From NCBI GenBank assembly GCA_028345295.1, contig JAOMDA010000004.1, positions 1 to 64,000 on the forward strand: a stretch of 64,000 nt of DNA. Direction: 5' to 3'. Both the position numbers and the translations under genes were made by a program. The number at the start of each line of letters is the position of its first letter. The first letter of the stretch is position 1. This stretch comes from Candidatus Nitrosopelagicus sp. (GTDB taxonomy: Archaea > Thermoproteota > Nitrososphaeria > Nitrososphaerales > Nitrosopumilaceae). Shown piece by piece: positions 34,592-43,796 of this stretch. A model generated the notes under the pieces. The model saw nothing but the letters and a program-made list of their open reading frames with translations, had not been told where the DNA came from and ran no database searches.

Positions 34592-35797
34592 ATGAGTATG
34601 GCCCCACAAGAATTAGAAAATAGTGCTAGCAAATATGCATCAGATGCAATAAAGGCTGATTCACAAGGTGCATATGGCATGGCTATTTCTGGGTACCAAA
34701 ATGCAGCAGCCACATTAATGAAATTAATGAGACTGTATCCTGACAGTAAATTAAATCAAATTTACACTGAAAGAATTCGTGCATATCAGAGTAGGGTAAA
34801 AGAACTTCAAAATACACGTGCTGGAAACATTGAACCTGTCGTAGATCCTAATGCATCGCCAGAGGAGCAGAGGAAATCACTTGCACGTGCACAACCAAAG
34901 TCTGATGACAGTATGGAGGATTTAGTATTAAAAGAAAAACCAGATGTAAAATGGAGTGAAGTTATAGGATTAGATGATGCAAAAAATGCATTACGGGAAT
35001 CAATTGTTTATCCAAGTAAACGACCAGACTTATTTCCACTTGGATGGCCTAGAGGAATGTTACTATATGGACCACCTGGAACTGGAAAAACAATGCTTGC
35101 AGCTGCAACTGCACATGAATTAGATGGATATTTTATTGTTGTAGATGCAGCTTCAATGATGAGCAAGTGGCTTGGTGAAGCAGAAAAAAATGTATCAAAA
35201 CTTTTTACAATGGCTCGTGGGTATTGTGAAAAAGAAGGTAAGCCTGTAATTCTTTTCATTGACGAAGTTGATTCCTTACTTGGTGAAAGAAACAGTGAAG
35301 TTGGTGGGGAAATACGTGCAAAGAATCAATTCCTATCTGAAATGGATGGAGTGAATGCAAAAGGTAAAGACGTGATGATGTATGTTATTGGGGCTACAAA
35401 TAAACCCTGGAGTCTTGATCATCCATTTCTTAGAAGATTTCAAAAGAGAATTTATGTTTCATTACCATCAACAGTTGCTAGAGAAAAATTATTTGATCTC
35501 TATACGTCACCATTAAGAAAGAACTCACGTGTAAATTCTCTTAGCCTTGCAAAACAATTTGATGGTTATAGTGCAAGTGATATCAGAGATGTTTGTCAAG
35601 ATTCACAGATGCAAATTGTTAATGAATTGTTTAGATCTCCAGATTATCATGAGCCTGTAACAGGTGAAACACCAAGTCAGCCAAGAGAATTAACCATGAT
35701 GGATTTTAAGAATATAAAGATCAAAAGAAGACCTAGTGTTTCAACAGAAATGGTTCGTGCATACCATAAATGGAGCGAGCAATTCGGTGCACTATAA
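34592..35797 (+). CDS. cdvC: Vps4-like AAA ATPase of the Cdv cell-division system
   Basis: Remodels ESCRT-III (CdvB) polymers during division. An N-terminal MIT domain (about 8-75, three helices) is followed by a linker and one AAA domain with Walker A GPPGTGKT (160-167), Walker B ILFIDEVDSLL (about 221-231), sensor GATNKPWSLD and the arginine-finger region FLRRFQKR. The C-terminus ends in a Vps4-like helix (MVRAYHKWSEQFGAL). Its 401 residues match thaumarchaeal CdvC. Confidence 0.93.
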   Translation: MSMAPQELENSASKYASDAIKADSQGAYGMAISGYQNAAATLMKLMRLYPDSKLNQIYTERIRAYQSRVKELQNTRAGNIEPVVDPNASPEEQRKSLARAQPKSDDSMEDLVLKEKPDVKWSEVIGLDDAKNALRESIVYPSKRPDLFPLGWPRGMLLYGPPGTGKTMLAAATAHELDGYFIVVDAASMMSKWLGEAEKNVSKLFTMARGYCEKEGKPVILFIDEVDSLLGERNSEVGGEIRAKNQFLSEMDGVNAKGKDVMMYVIGATNKPWSLDHPFLRRFQKRIYVSLPSTVAREKLFDLYTSPLRKNSRVNSLSLAKQFDGYSASDIRDVCQDSQMQIVNELFRSPDYHEPVTGETPSQPRELTMMDFKNIKIKRRPSVSTEMVRAYHKWSEQFGAL

Positions 35798-35933
35798 TCT
35801 GCTGCGATCATTACACAAAATTTAAATCTAGAATCATGACGACATGTGAAGGGTTACAATTTCCATAAAAAAATCAAAACATGCTGATAAAAATGGGAAG
35901 CTGATCCTTTCTGATGGCACCGTTTTTGATGGT

Positions 35934-37010
35934 ATGGGATTCGGGTTTTCTACTACCTCAATAGGAGAAATTGTCTTTAATACTGGAATGGTTGGATATA
36001 CTGAGACATTAACTGATCCATCGTATAATGGACAAATTCTAACTTTAACATATCCACTGATAGGAAACTATGGTGTACCTGACCCTGATCTTCAAAATGA
36101 CGATGGTGTATCAAAGTACTTTGAATCTTCTAAAATCCAAGCCCGTGGATTAGTGATACACGAATTATCATTGACGGCTAGTCATTGGAATCTTTCAATG
36201 ACTCTTGATGAATGGATGAATAATGAAAAAATTCCAGGTATATCAGGAATCGATACTCGTGAATTAACCAAAAAACTCCGTCAGTCTGGTGTCATGATGG
36301 CTGCTATCTGTGTATCTGATACTGAAATTAATGTTGATGAAGTTATGGAACAACTAAAAGGCGCAACTAATTACAATGATGAAAATTTCATGAATATTGT
36401 ATCAACTGAAACTAGTGAAAAATTTGGAAATGATGAAGAGAATATTGTTCTAATTGATACTGGAACAAAAAATGCAATAATCAGAAACATACGTGAATTA
36501 GGTTACAATGTAATCAAAGTTCCTTGGAATACTCCAATTGATGAAATTTTATCATACAATCCAAAAGGTGTGATTGTTAGTAATGGTCCTGGTGATCCTG
36601 AACATTGTCCAGACACAATTGAAACTGCAAAAGAACTAATCAAAAAAGAAATTCCAACTCTTGGAATTTGTCTTGGTGCACAGATACTTGGTATTGCAGG
36701 CGGTGCATCAACTTACAAATTGAAATATGGTCATCGTGGCCAGAATAAACCTTGTATCAATTTAGATAACAATCAAGTATATGTAACAAGTCAAAATCAC
36801 GGATACTGCATCAGTCCTGATTCTTTATCCAACTCTGAGTTTAATCTATGGTTTTCAAATGCCGATGATAAAACTGTTGAAGGTATAAAACACAGAAACG
36901 AAAAATGTATTGCAGTTCAATTTCACCCTGAAGCCGCACCAGGCCCTTATGATTGTAAGTTTGTATTTGAACAATTAAAAAAAATAATGGATGAGAAAAC
37001 ATTTGCCTAA
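35934..37010 (+). CDS. carA: Carbamoyl-phosphate synthase small (glutaminase) subunit
   Basis: Releases ammonia from glutamine for CarB. The class I amidotransferase triad is in LGICLGAQILG (Cys) and QFHPEAAPGPYD (His, Glu). The first ATG is 35934, but conserved N-terminal sequence KLILSDGTVFDG is encoded upstream in the same frame, which stays open back to TGA 35847. No ATG, GTG or TTG lies in that stretch; only ATT 35859 or ATA 35865 could start it. The real protein is therefore about 20-25 residues longer. It overlaps carB by 20 nt. Confidence 0.93.
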   Translation: MGFGFSTTSIGEIVFNTGMVGYTETLTDPSYNGQILTLTYPLIGNYGVPDPDLQNDDGVSKYFESSKIQARGLVIHELSLTASHWNLSMTLDEWMNNEKIPGISGIDTRELTKKLRQSGVMMAAICVSDTEINVDEVMEQLKGATNYNDENFMNIVSTETSEKFGNDEENIVLIDTGTKNAIIRNIRELGYNVIKVPWNTPIDEILSYNPKGVIVSNGPGDPEHCPDTIETAKELIKKEIPTLGICLGAQILGIAGGASTYKLKYGHRGQNKPCINLDNNQVYVTSQNHGYCISPDSLSNSEFNLWFSNADDKTVEGIKHRNEKCIAVQFHPEAAPGPYDCKFVFEQLKKIMDEKTFA

Positions 37011-40000
37011 TAATAATTCTATAAAAAAAATTCTTGTTCTAGGTAGTGGGGCAATCAAAATTGGGGAAGCAGGAGAATTTGATTATTCTGGAAGTCAATG
37101 CTTAAAGGCAATTCATGAAGATGGACTCAAAAGTGTTTTAATTAATCCAAATATTGCAACCATTCAAACTGATACAAGATTTGCTGATAAGGTCTATCTT
37201 CAACCAGTTACACCAAAGTATGTCGAGTCTGTAATTGAAAATGAACGCCCTGATGCAGTAATGTTATCTTATGGTGGTCAGACAGCCCTAAACTGTGGTG
37301 TCAAATTAGACGAAGCAGGAATTTTTGAAAAATATGGCATCAAAGTTTTAGGAACACAAATTCCAGGAATCATGGCTACTGAGGATAGGCAGAGATTCAA
37401 AGATAATATGCAGGAATGTGGTGTTCCCGTACTCAATAGTAAAACAGTTCATACATTTGATGATGCAAAAAAAGTTGCTGAAGAACTGGGATATCCTGTA
37501 ATTGTTCGTGTAGCATACACACTTGGTGGTAAAGGTGGTGGTGTTGCTCATAATGAAATTGAATTACATGAAATTGTTGGACGTGGGTTGGCAGCTAGCC
37601 TTGTTGGGCAAATCTTGGTTGAAGAATATGTTGGTCATTGGAAACAGATTGAATATGAAGTAATGCAAGACTATGAGGGAAATAATGTAATTGTCTGTAA
37701 CATGGAAAATGTACTTTCAATGAAGGTCCATACAGGCGATAATATTGTAGTTGCCCCCTCACAGACAATTAATAATTATGAATATCATACGCTTCGTTCT
37801 GCTGCAATAAGAGCAACAAAACATGTTGGTATTGTAGGAGAATGTAACATCCAATATGCATTAGATTCTGATTCTGACAAGTATGTAGCAATTGAAATTA
37901 ATCCACGTCTCTCTCGTTCCTCCGCACTTGCAAGTAAAGCAACTGGATATCCACTTGCATACATGTCTGCAAAAATTGGACTTGGATACTCACTTCCTGA
38001 ATTAATAAATCGCATTACCAAAGTAACAACAGCTTGCTTTGAGCCATCATTAGACTATATTGTATGTAAACATCCTAGATGGGATTTTGAAAAATTTGAG
38101 TTAGCAAATAGGAAACTTGGTCCTACAATGAAATCTGTAGGTGAAGTTATGGCAATAGGCAGAACATTTGAGGAATCACTTCAAAAAGCAATTCGAATGT
38201 TAGATATTGGAAATGATGGTCTTGTACTAAATCGTATGAATGGCAAAAAATTTGACGAAGAATCAATCGAGCAACATCTTCAAGATCATGATGACTTTAT
38301 TTTGTATTATGTGGCTGCAGCCATCAAAAAAGGAATTACTGTTGAAAAAATTTATGATTTATCCTCAATTGATCCCTGGTTTATTGAAAAAATAAAAAAC
38401 ATTGTAGAGACTGAAGAAAAATTAAAACAAAATGAATTAGATAAATCATTATTACACACTGCAAAAAAACTAGGATTCTCAGATAATCAGATTGCACGTG
38501 CAAAAGATACTACCAATCAAGAAATTCGAAATATGAGAAAAAACTTTGGTATTATTCCTTCTGTAAAACAAATTGATACACTTGCTGCAGAATGGCCTGC
38601 ACAAACAAACTATCTTTATCTGACTTACGGTGGTGTTACTAATGATATTAAACTTGATAATTCTGATAAAGGCGTGATAGTTTTAGGTGCTGGTCCTTAT
38701 CGAATTGGAAGTAGTGTAGAGTTTGATTGGGGAACGGTGAATATGGTTTGGGGTCTTCAGGAAAATGGCGAAAAAAATGTTAGTGTTGTAAATTGTAATC
38801 CTGAAACTGTGTCTACTGATTATGATATTTGTAATAGATTATACTTTGAAGAATTAACACTTGAACGAATCTTGGATATTACTGATTTTGAGACTCCAAA
38901 AGGAATTGTTACTTCCGTAGGAGGGCAAACTGCCAATAATCTTACTCCAAAACTTGCAGAAAATGGAATTAATTTGATTGGAACAAGTGCTGAAGATGTT
39001 GACAGGGCAGAAAACCGTTCCAAATTTAGTGCAATATTAGATAAGCTCCACATCAAACAACCGTTATGGCAAGCATTTTCAAGTATCACTGATGCAAAAA
39101 ATTTTGCACTTGATGTTGGTTATCCTGTATTGGTTCGACCATCATATGTTCTAAGTGGTGCTGCCATGAAAGTTGTCTGGTCACAAGAAGAATTAAAAGA
39201 ATTTACAACAAATGCTGCTATAGTATCGCCAGATCATCCTGTAGTAATTTCAAAGTTCATGTTAAATTCACTTGAAGTTGATGTTGACGGAGTTTCTGAT
39301 GGTGAGAGTGTGATAATTGGTGCAATTGTTGAACATATTGATAGTGCTGGTGTTCACTCTGGTGATGCAATGATGTGTATACCACCTTGGCGTTTAAGTA
39401 ATAAAATTATTGAGAACATTACAGATTCTACAATACGTATTGCAAAAGAATTCAGAATTAAGGGTCCATTTAACTTACAATTTCTTATTCACAATGATCA
39501 AGAATATGTAATAGAATTAAACATACGTGCATCACGTTCAATGCCTTTTGTATCTAAACTTGTCAGAACTAATTTGATATCTCTTGCAGCTAAAGCAGTG
39601 CTTGGAAAACCATTACCAGAAATACCTCCTGGGGAATGGCAGAAAATCCCAATACATGGAATAAAAGTTCCACAGTTTTCATTTATGCAACTAGATGGTG
39701 CAGATATTGTTCTTGGTGTAGAAATGCAATCTACTGGTGAAGCTGCATGTTTTGGTGACAGTTTTTATGATGCGTTGGCAAAAGGATTGACATCAGTTGG
39801 GTATAATTTACCAAAGAGTGGTGCTGCGTTAATTACCATTGGAGGAGCAGATAACAAAGAAAAATTACTTCCAACTATTGCATTGTTAAAAAAATTGGGG
39901 TTTAAACTAATGGCAACAGAACACACTGCAGAATTTTTAGAAGAAAAACTTGGGGATGTTGAAATTGTACATAAGATTAGTGAACCAGATAGGAAACCAA

Positions 40001-40239
40001 ACATTGCTGATCTTTTACATGAACGAAAAATTGATTTTATTGTAAACATACCAAGCACCTCAACTCTTGAAAAATATGTTGGAATGTTATATGATGAGTA
40101 TCAAATACGAAGAAAATCACTTGAATTGGGAATTCCAGTTCTAACTACCCCTGAACTGTCTGAATCATTTTGTAAAACTCTTGAATGGCTTCAAACAAAT
40201 GAAACTACCAAAAATGCTTTGCAACCATACGAAAACTAG
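36991..40239 (+). CDS. carB: Carbamoyl-phosphate synthase large subunit
   Basis: Makes carbamoyl phosphate for arginine and pyrimidines. Two ATP-grasp halves are visible: the first with LGSGAIKIGEAGEFDYSG (about 11-28) and SYGGQTALN, the second with LGAGPYRIGSSVEFDWG (about 565-581) and VGGQTANNL. A C-terminal MGS-like domain has TIGGADNKEKLLPTIALLKKLG. Full length at 1,082 residues. The 20-nt overlap with carA suggests coupled translation of the two subunits. Confidence 0.97.
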   Translation: MRKHLPNNNSIKKILVLGSGAIKIGEAGEFDYSGSQCLKAIHEDGLKSVLINPNIATIQTDTRFADKVYLQPVTPKYVESVIENERPDAVMLSYGGQTALNCGVKLDEAGIFEKYGIKVLGTQIPGIMATEDRQRFKDNMQECGVPVLNSKTVHTFDDAKKVAEELGYPVIVRVAYTLGGKGGGVAHNEIELHEIVGRGLAASLVGQILVEEYVGHWKQIEYEVMQDYEGNNVIVCNMENVLSMKVHTGDNIVVAPSQTINNYEYHTLRSAAIRATKHVGIVGECNIQYALDSDSDKYVAIEINPRLSRSSALASKATGYPLAYMSAKIGLGYSLPELINRITKVTTACFEPSLDYIVCKHPRWDFEKFELANRKLGPTMKSVGEVMAIGRTFEESLQKAIRMLDIGNDGLVLNRMNGKKFDEESIEQHLQDHDDFILYYVAAAIKKGITVEKIYDLSSIDPWFIEKIKNIVETEEKLKQNELDKSLLHTAKKLGFSDNQIARAKDTTNQEIRNMRKNFGIIPSVKQIDTLAAEWPAQTNYLYLTYGGVTNDIKLDNSDKGVIVLGAGPYRIGSSVEFDWGTVNMVWGLQENGEKNVSVVNCNPETVSTDYDICNRLYFEELTLERILDITDFETPKGIVTSVGGQTANNLTPKLAENGINLIGTSAEDVDRAENRSKFSAILDKLHIKQPLWQAFSSITDAKNFALDVGYPVLVRPSYVLSGAAMKVVWSQEELKEFTTNAAIVSPDHPVVISKFMLNSLEVDVDGVSDGESVIIGAIVEHIDSAGVHSGDAMMCIPPWRLSNKIIENITDSTIRIAKEFRIKGPFNLQFLIHNDQEYVIELNIRASRSMPFVSKLVRTNLISLAAKAVLGKPLPEIPPGEWQKIPIHGIKVPQFSFMQLDGADIVLGVEMQSTGEAACFGDSFYDALAKGLTSVGYNLPKSGAALITIGGADNKEKLLPTIALLKKLGFKLMATEHTAEFLEEKLGDVEIVHKISEPDRKPNIADLLHERKIDFIVNIPSTSTLEKYVGMLYDEYQIRRKSLELGIPVLTTPELSESFCKTLEWLQTNETTKNALQPYEN

Positions 40240-40991
40240 ATTAAATCCTCAAGTATTGATTCATTTCCAATTATAGTTCCATCTAATGTTACTATCCTTG
40301 CTTCTGAAATATTCTTTAATTTTTCAATAATCGGTGAGATTGATTTTTTATAAAATCTCTTTTTTCTAGCATAGAAATATGGATTAAATGATGGAATTAC
40401 TGTCAGTTCTAATTCACCAAATGACGATTCAAAAATCTGACTTTTTTTTGCTTTCAAGGAAATCCATACACGTTGTCCATTAAGCAATGAATTATTATTA
40501 AAAAACACTGGATGAATGTGTCCCATTATAATTTTTTTAATATTTGAAAAATTTTTTGTTGGTAGTGTATGTCCATGTGTTAACAATGTATCTTCTATAA
40601 CAATTCCTATAGAATTAGTGACAGTTACATCATGAGGAATCATCTGCTGAATATTTGCGTCATGGTTACCAGGTATCAAAATTAAATCAGTTTCTTTTTT
40701 TATTTGTTCAAAGAAATATGGTATTTCTTTCCATTCAATATTGGTAATTCTCTTTATACTTGATTTTATATCACCTAAAAGAATTACTGAGTCAGGCTTT
40801 TCTATTTTAATCAAACTTTTTAATTTTTCAATAGTTTCATTTATAGTCGAATTTTTTCCAATTTCAATTTTATTTGCCACAAATTCATTTTCAAACCCAA
40901 TATGCAAATCTGTAATTACTAGATATTTTTTTTTACCATCTAGGATTAATACTGGTTCTGATTTAACAATTCTAATTTGCACCATCAACAT
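40236..40991 (-). CDS. Calcineurin-like metallophosphoesterase (COG1407-like)
   Basis: The five metal motifs are in order: ITDLHIGFE (about 27), ILLGDIKS (about 94), IPGNHD (about 129), LTHGHTLP (about 158) and MGHIHPV (about 178). At 251 residues it fits the archaeal COG1407 phosphoesterases, which are often near helicase or repair genes. The substrate is unknown. Its stop overlaps the carB stop, and its start is 27 nt from the divergent SWIM protein gene. Confidence 0.85.
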   Translation of the reverse strand: MLMVQIRIVKSEPVLILDGKKKYLVITDLHIGFENEFVANKIEIGKNSTINETIEKLKSLIKIEKPDSVILLGDIKSSIKRITNIEWKEIPYFFEQIKKETDLILIPGNHDANIQQMIPHDVTVTNSIGIVIEDTLLTHGHTLPTKNFSNIKKIIMGHIHPVFFNNNSLLNGQRVWISLKAKKSQIFESSFGELELTVIPSFNPYFYARKKRFYKKSISPIIEKLKNISEARIVTLDGTIIGNESILEDLI

Positions 40992-41018
40992 TATAGGTTT
41001 GTACTAGATTAAATTCTT

Positions 41019-41321
41019 ATGAATCAAAAATCTAAAAAAATACATGATATTATTTTCCAAAATCGTGTTAAACTTCATTTATTTGAGACTAGCCAAAGGA
41101 AGATTTGGACAATTGTAGGTAAAGAAAAGGAACATTGGATTGATCCAGAACTAAATTTTTGTTCATGCTCTGGATATTACTTTGGAATGTTGAAAAATAA
41201 AAAACCATGTTATCATATAGAATCAATTCATATTGCAAAACAAGAAAAGAAGTTTGAAACAATCAAATTTTTTGATGAGGAGTATAACAGCTTTATTACC
41301 GGTTTATTAGCTGAGTTATAA
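41019..41321 (+). CDS. SWIM-type zinc-finger protein
   Basis: 100 residues with a CxC...CxH zinc motif: C48, C50, C64 and H66 (FCSCSGYYFG...KPCYHIES). Strands before it (KLHLFETSQRKIWTIVG) match the usual SWIM fold, which binds DNA or partner proteins. Small archaeal SWIM proteins can act with RecA-family recombinases, but nothing here shows that. The start is only 27 nt from the divergent phosphoesterase, so each promoter must lie in or near the other gene. Confidence 0.7.
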   Translation: MNQKSKKIHDIIFQNRVKLHLFETSQRKIWTIVGKEKEHWIDPELNFCSCSGYYFGMLKNKKPCYHIESIHIAKQEKKFETIKFFDEEYNSFITGLLAEL

Positions 41322-41621
41322 TTACTCTAACTTTACTTCAAAAAGATCATCTTTTGAAACCCCTTTCCAAACTCCAATCATTCCTTCGGGTTCACATGGT
41401 TCAACTTTTGTGATCTTTTGTATTTTAATATGATCTGGATTCGGTGGCATCCATAACATTGCCATATAGTCACCAACTTCCCCTGCTTTTTGAGGACTGG
41501 CACTAATTATTTTATCCTTGGAAAACCCCTTAGATTCAAGTGCACTAACTGCTTTTTGCTCCAGATCCATTCTTCCATGAGTAAACAAATAGACATTTTT
41601 TGTAGTATCTACTTCTGACAT
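41322..41621 (-). CDS. Small hypothetical protein
   Basis: 99 residues with an alternating strand/helix pattern: NVYLFTHGRMD, then helix LEQKAVSALESKGF, then KDKIISASPQKAG, and a C-terminal beta-rich part with MIGVWKGVSKDDLFEVKLE. No family recognised. The gene abuts the stop of the convergent SWIM gene. The Pro- and Trp-containing segment MLWMPPNPDHIKI suggests a ligand or protein contact surface, which is only a guess. Confidence 0.6.
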   Translation of the reverse strand: MSEVDTTKNVYLFTHGRMDLEQKAVSALESKGFSKDKIISASPQKAGEVGDYMAMLWMPPNPDHIKIQKITKVEPCEPEGMIGVWKGVSKDDLFEVKLE

Positions 41622-41698
41622 ACCTTACCAATAATCTTACCACAAATAAATTTTTGATTTAATTTTATGAAAAATTAGCATTACGTTTTTAATATGGT

Positions 41699-42583
41699 TT
41701 GGCAGACGATGAAATAATGGCATCTGCAGATAAATTTGGGGTTGCATTTACAATTGGATTTACTGCTATAATGATCGCCTTAGTTGTAGGTGGAACTTTT
41801 GAACCTTCACAACCATCCCCAGTTCAATCTACACCAATGGAAACTTATTCACCACCTCCACAACCGATTATTGAAGAGTCAGCACCTGCCCAAGCCCCAA
41901 TGATGGCACCTAGTGATGATGATCTTACAGATACCCTGTCATACAACATTCGTGGTGCAATAGTTGAAAGCATAGTTGGTGACTCTGATAGTAATTCTGT
42001 AAATGTTTTAATTGATGCAAGATTAGATGGTAACCTAACTATTACTATTTCATCTAGTGTTGTTGAACCATTTGATGATGGTACATATTTTGTTTTAGTT
42101 GATGGTGAAGAGATACATGATTTCACACAAACGGGTTCAATGTTGACTATTCCATTTTTAGCAGGTTCTAGTGAGATTACTATTCTAGGAATTACTGATG
42201 ATTATGTAGCAACACAGGCAGCAGATAAAGCAGCAGCAGATAAAGCAGCAGCAGATAAAGCAGCAGCAGATAAAGCAGCAGCATTACCTATGTCAATTGC
42301 AATTGAAAATGCTATTGGCTCATCCACACCTGGATGTGAACCAGACTGCTTTATTCCAAATGAGGCAACTATAGCAGTTGGTGGAACAGTATCTTTTGTA
42401 AATAGTGACACCGCACCACATACATCCACTAGTGGAACCCCAGCTGATGGACCAGATGGAGTATGGGACAGTAGTTTAGTAATGCCTGGTTCTAGTTATG
42501 ACACAACAATTTCAAGTGCTGGTTCTTATGATTACTTTTGTATGGTACATCCATGGATGACCGGAACTATAATCGCTAAATAG
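41699..42583 (+). CDS. Membrane-anchored plastocyanin-like cupredoxin
   Basis: 294 residues. An N-terminal membrane anchor (GVAFTIGFTAIMIALVVGG, about 14-32) is followed by a Pro-rich linker, a beta domain (about 80-165), an Ala/Asp/Lys repeat linker and a C-terminal type 1 copper domain. Copper ligands are His in DTAPHTST and Cys, His and Met in YFCMVHPWM. It likely carries electrons on the outer face of the membrane, as expected in ammonia oxidisers rich in copper proteins. The copper domain is nearly the same as two domains of the giant protein. Start is TTG 41699. Confidence 0.88.
   Translation: MADDEIMASADKFGVAFTIGFTAIMIALVVGGTFEPSQPSPVQSTPMETYSPPPQPIIEESAPAQAPMMAPSDDDLTDTLSYNIRGAIVESIVGDSDSNSVNVLIDARLDGNLTITISSSVVEPFDDGTYFVLVDGEEIHDFTQTGSMLTIPFLAGSSEITILGITDDYVATQAADKAAADKAAADKAAADKAAALPMSIAIENAIGSSTPGCEPDCFIPNEATIAVGGTVSFVNSDTAPHTSTSGTPADGPDGVWDSSLVMPGSSYDTTISSAGSYDYFCMVHPWMTGTIIAK
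42218..42283 (+). repeat. Tandem repeat coding an AAADK linker
   Basis: A 15-nt unit coding AAADK is present three times in full, flanked by partial copies (AADK before, AAA after). The repeat forms the flexible or helical spacer between the two outer domains of the cupredoxin. The near-identical units suggest recent slippage and copy number may vary among strains. Confidence 0.85.
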
Positions 42584-42596
42584 ATAAAATAAATTT

Positions 42597-43157
42597 TTAC
42601 TCACAATTCTTTATACAAATAAATGCTATTTCTTGTGTTTCTTGAAGTCCAAAACGATTTGGAACAATTCCTACTTTGTATTTCATCTCTTCCTCATAAG
42701 GAATATCAAATTGTGTTGTAACAGTTACCGCGTTGTTTGGCTCTAAGTCAATCATTGATAATTCATCCGCACCATAACCAACGAATGATGCACCATATCG
42801 TGTATTTTTGTCATCATACAAATGGAATTGTCCACCTGTAAGTGTAGTTGTTTCGTTACCTTTGTTTTCAGCAGTTATTTGAATTTGGAAATATGTCCCT
42901 TCAGGTGTTTCACTTGTTCCTTCTGTTAGACCCTGTTCAATTTGGGTTCGTTCAAAGTCTGTGAATTCCTTTGTTTTTTCAAGAATCTCATAATTTGCAA
43001 CATAATGAATATCAAATTTTACATCACCTACCATTGTAGCTTCATTCAAGTCAGAAACCACTACATCTCGGTATGTTTCTTGTGAATAAAAGTAGAATGC
43101 AATTCCTATACTACCAATAATTATGGCAACTGCTAATATTCCACCAATTCTTATCAT
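42597..43157 (-). CDS. Exported DUF4352-like immunoglobulin-fold protein
   Basis: 186 residues. An N-terminal membrane anchor or signal segment (GILAVAIIIGSIGIAFYFY) is followed by a beta-sandwich with FQIQITAENKGNETTTLTGGQFHLYDDKNTRY-like strands, split here as YFQIQITAENKGN and FHLYDDKNTRYGA. This pattern matches DUF4352-type domains (telobox/Ig-like). Two Cys near the end (ICIKNCE) could form a disulfide. It is convergent with the cupredoxin gene, 13 nt apart. Role unknown. Confidence 0.65.
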   Translation of the reverse strand: MIRIGGILAVAIIIGSIGIAFYFYSQETYRDVVVSDLNEATMVGDVKFDIHYVANYEILEKTKEFTDFERTQIEQGLTEGTSETPEGTYFQIQITAENKGNETTTLTGGQFHLYDDKNTRYGASFVGYGADELSMIDLEPNNAVTVTTQFDIPYEEEMKYKVGIVPNRFGLQETQEIAFICIKNCE

Positions 43158-43202
43158 TCTGTACTCATATCGCTGATCAATATTATGTAAATAAATGTGT
43201 CA

Positions 43203-43397
43203 TTAAGTTCTGGTACATGCACACTTAACATAGACCACCTTAAATTCACCATCTGATTTAATATTATATGAAAGTGGTCTGTGACAGTACCTACATTCTG
43301 TAAAACCATGATATTCCTCAACTAAGATTTTTTTTGTTTTCCACGTTTTCTCTACATCATCCCATTCAACTGATTCAATTTCTTTCGGTTTATCCAT
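43203..43397 (-). CDS. Small zinc-ribbon-like protein
   Basis: 64 residues with C35 and C38 (ECRYCHRP) and C59 and C61 (VKCACT), a likely four-Cys zinc knuckle. The N-terminal part is acidic (EIESVEWDDVEK). It lies 45 nt upstream of the DUF4352-like gene on the same strand. Small archaeal zinc-ribbon proteins often bind nucleic acid or partner proteins; no specific role can be assigned. Confidence 0.6.
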   Translation of the reverse strand: MDKPKEIESVEWDDVEKTWKTKKILVEEYHGFTECRYCHRPLSYNIKSDGEFKVVYVKCACTRT

Positions 43398-43468
43398 ACT
43401 ATTCCAAGAATCTTTATTCTTTTGAATTTTTTGATAACGGTTAAATTGGCATAATTGAAAATTAAGAT

Positions 43469-43765
43469 GTGAAAGTAATTACAGTTGGTAGTAGAGTTTT
43501 TGTTACAAGTTTTCAATTAGCAGGTGTTCAGGGTAAAATTGTAGACTCTCCTGAAAATGCATTAGAAGAAATTAAAGAGATATACAAAGATCCTGAGGCT
43601 GGTTTAGTTTTATTAAGCGATGATCTTTCTGAACCTATTAATGACGAATTAACTACTCTTCGTGCACAGAAATCTACACCATTGATTTTTGCCTTACCTG
43701 CATCTGGAAGTGAAAAATCAGATATCGATTATAGAGTAATGTTAAAAAAGATTCTTGGCGTATAA
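43469..43765 (+). CDS. atpF: A-type ATP synthase subunit F
   Basis: 98 residues with a Rossmann-like fold: VITVGSRVFVTSFQLAGVQG then AGLVLLSDDLSEPINDEL and STPLIFALPASGS, the typical pattern of the central-stalk subunit F. It starts at GTG 43469, since the ATG 2 nt before runs straight into a stop. No other ATP synthase subunit is in the window, so subunit F is encoded away from the main operon. Confidence 0.85.
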   Translation: MKVITVGSRVFVTSFQLAGVQGKIVDSPENALEEIKEIYKDPEAGLVLLSDDLSEPINDELTTLRAQKSTPLIFALPASGSEKSDIDYRVMLKKILGV

Positions 43766-43796
43766 CTCTCATATACCTATTTGATGTGAAAAATTT

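Noticed and set aside
42218-42283. AAADK repeat as a mobile or regulatory repeat
   Set aside because: It is in frame, keeps the protein open, and is explained as a linker in the cupredoxin.
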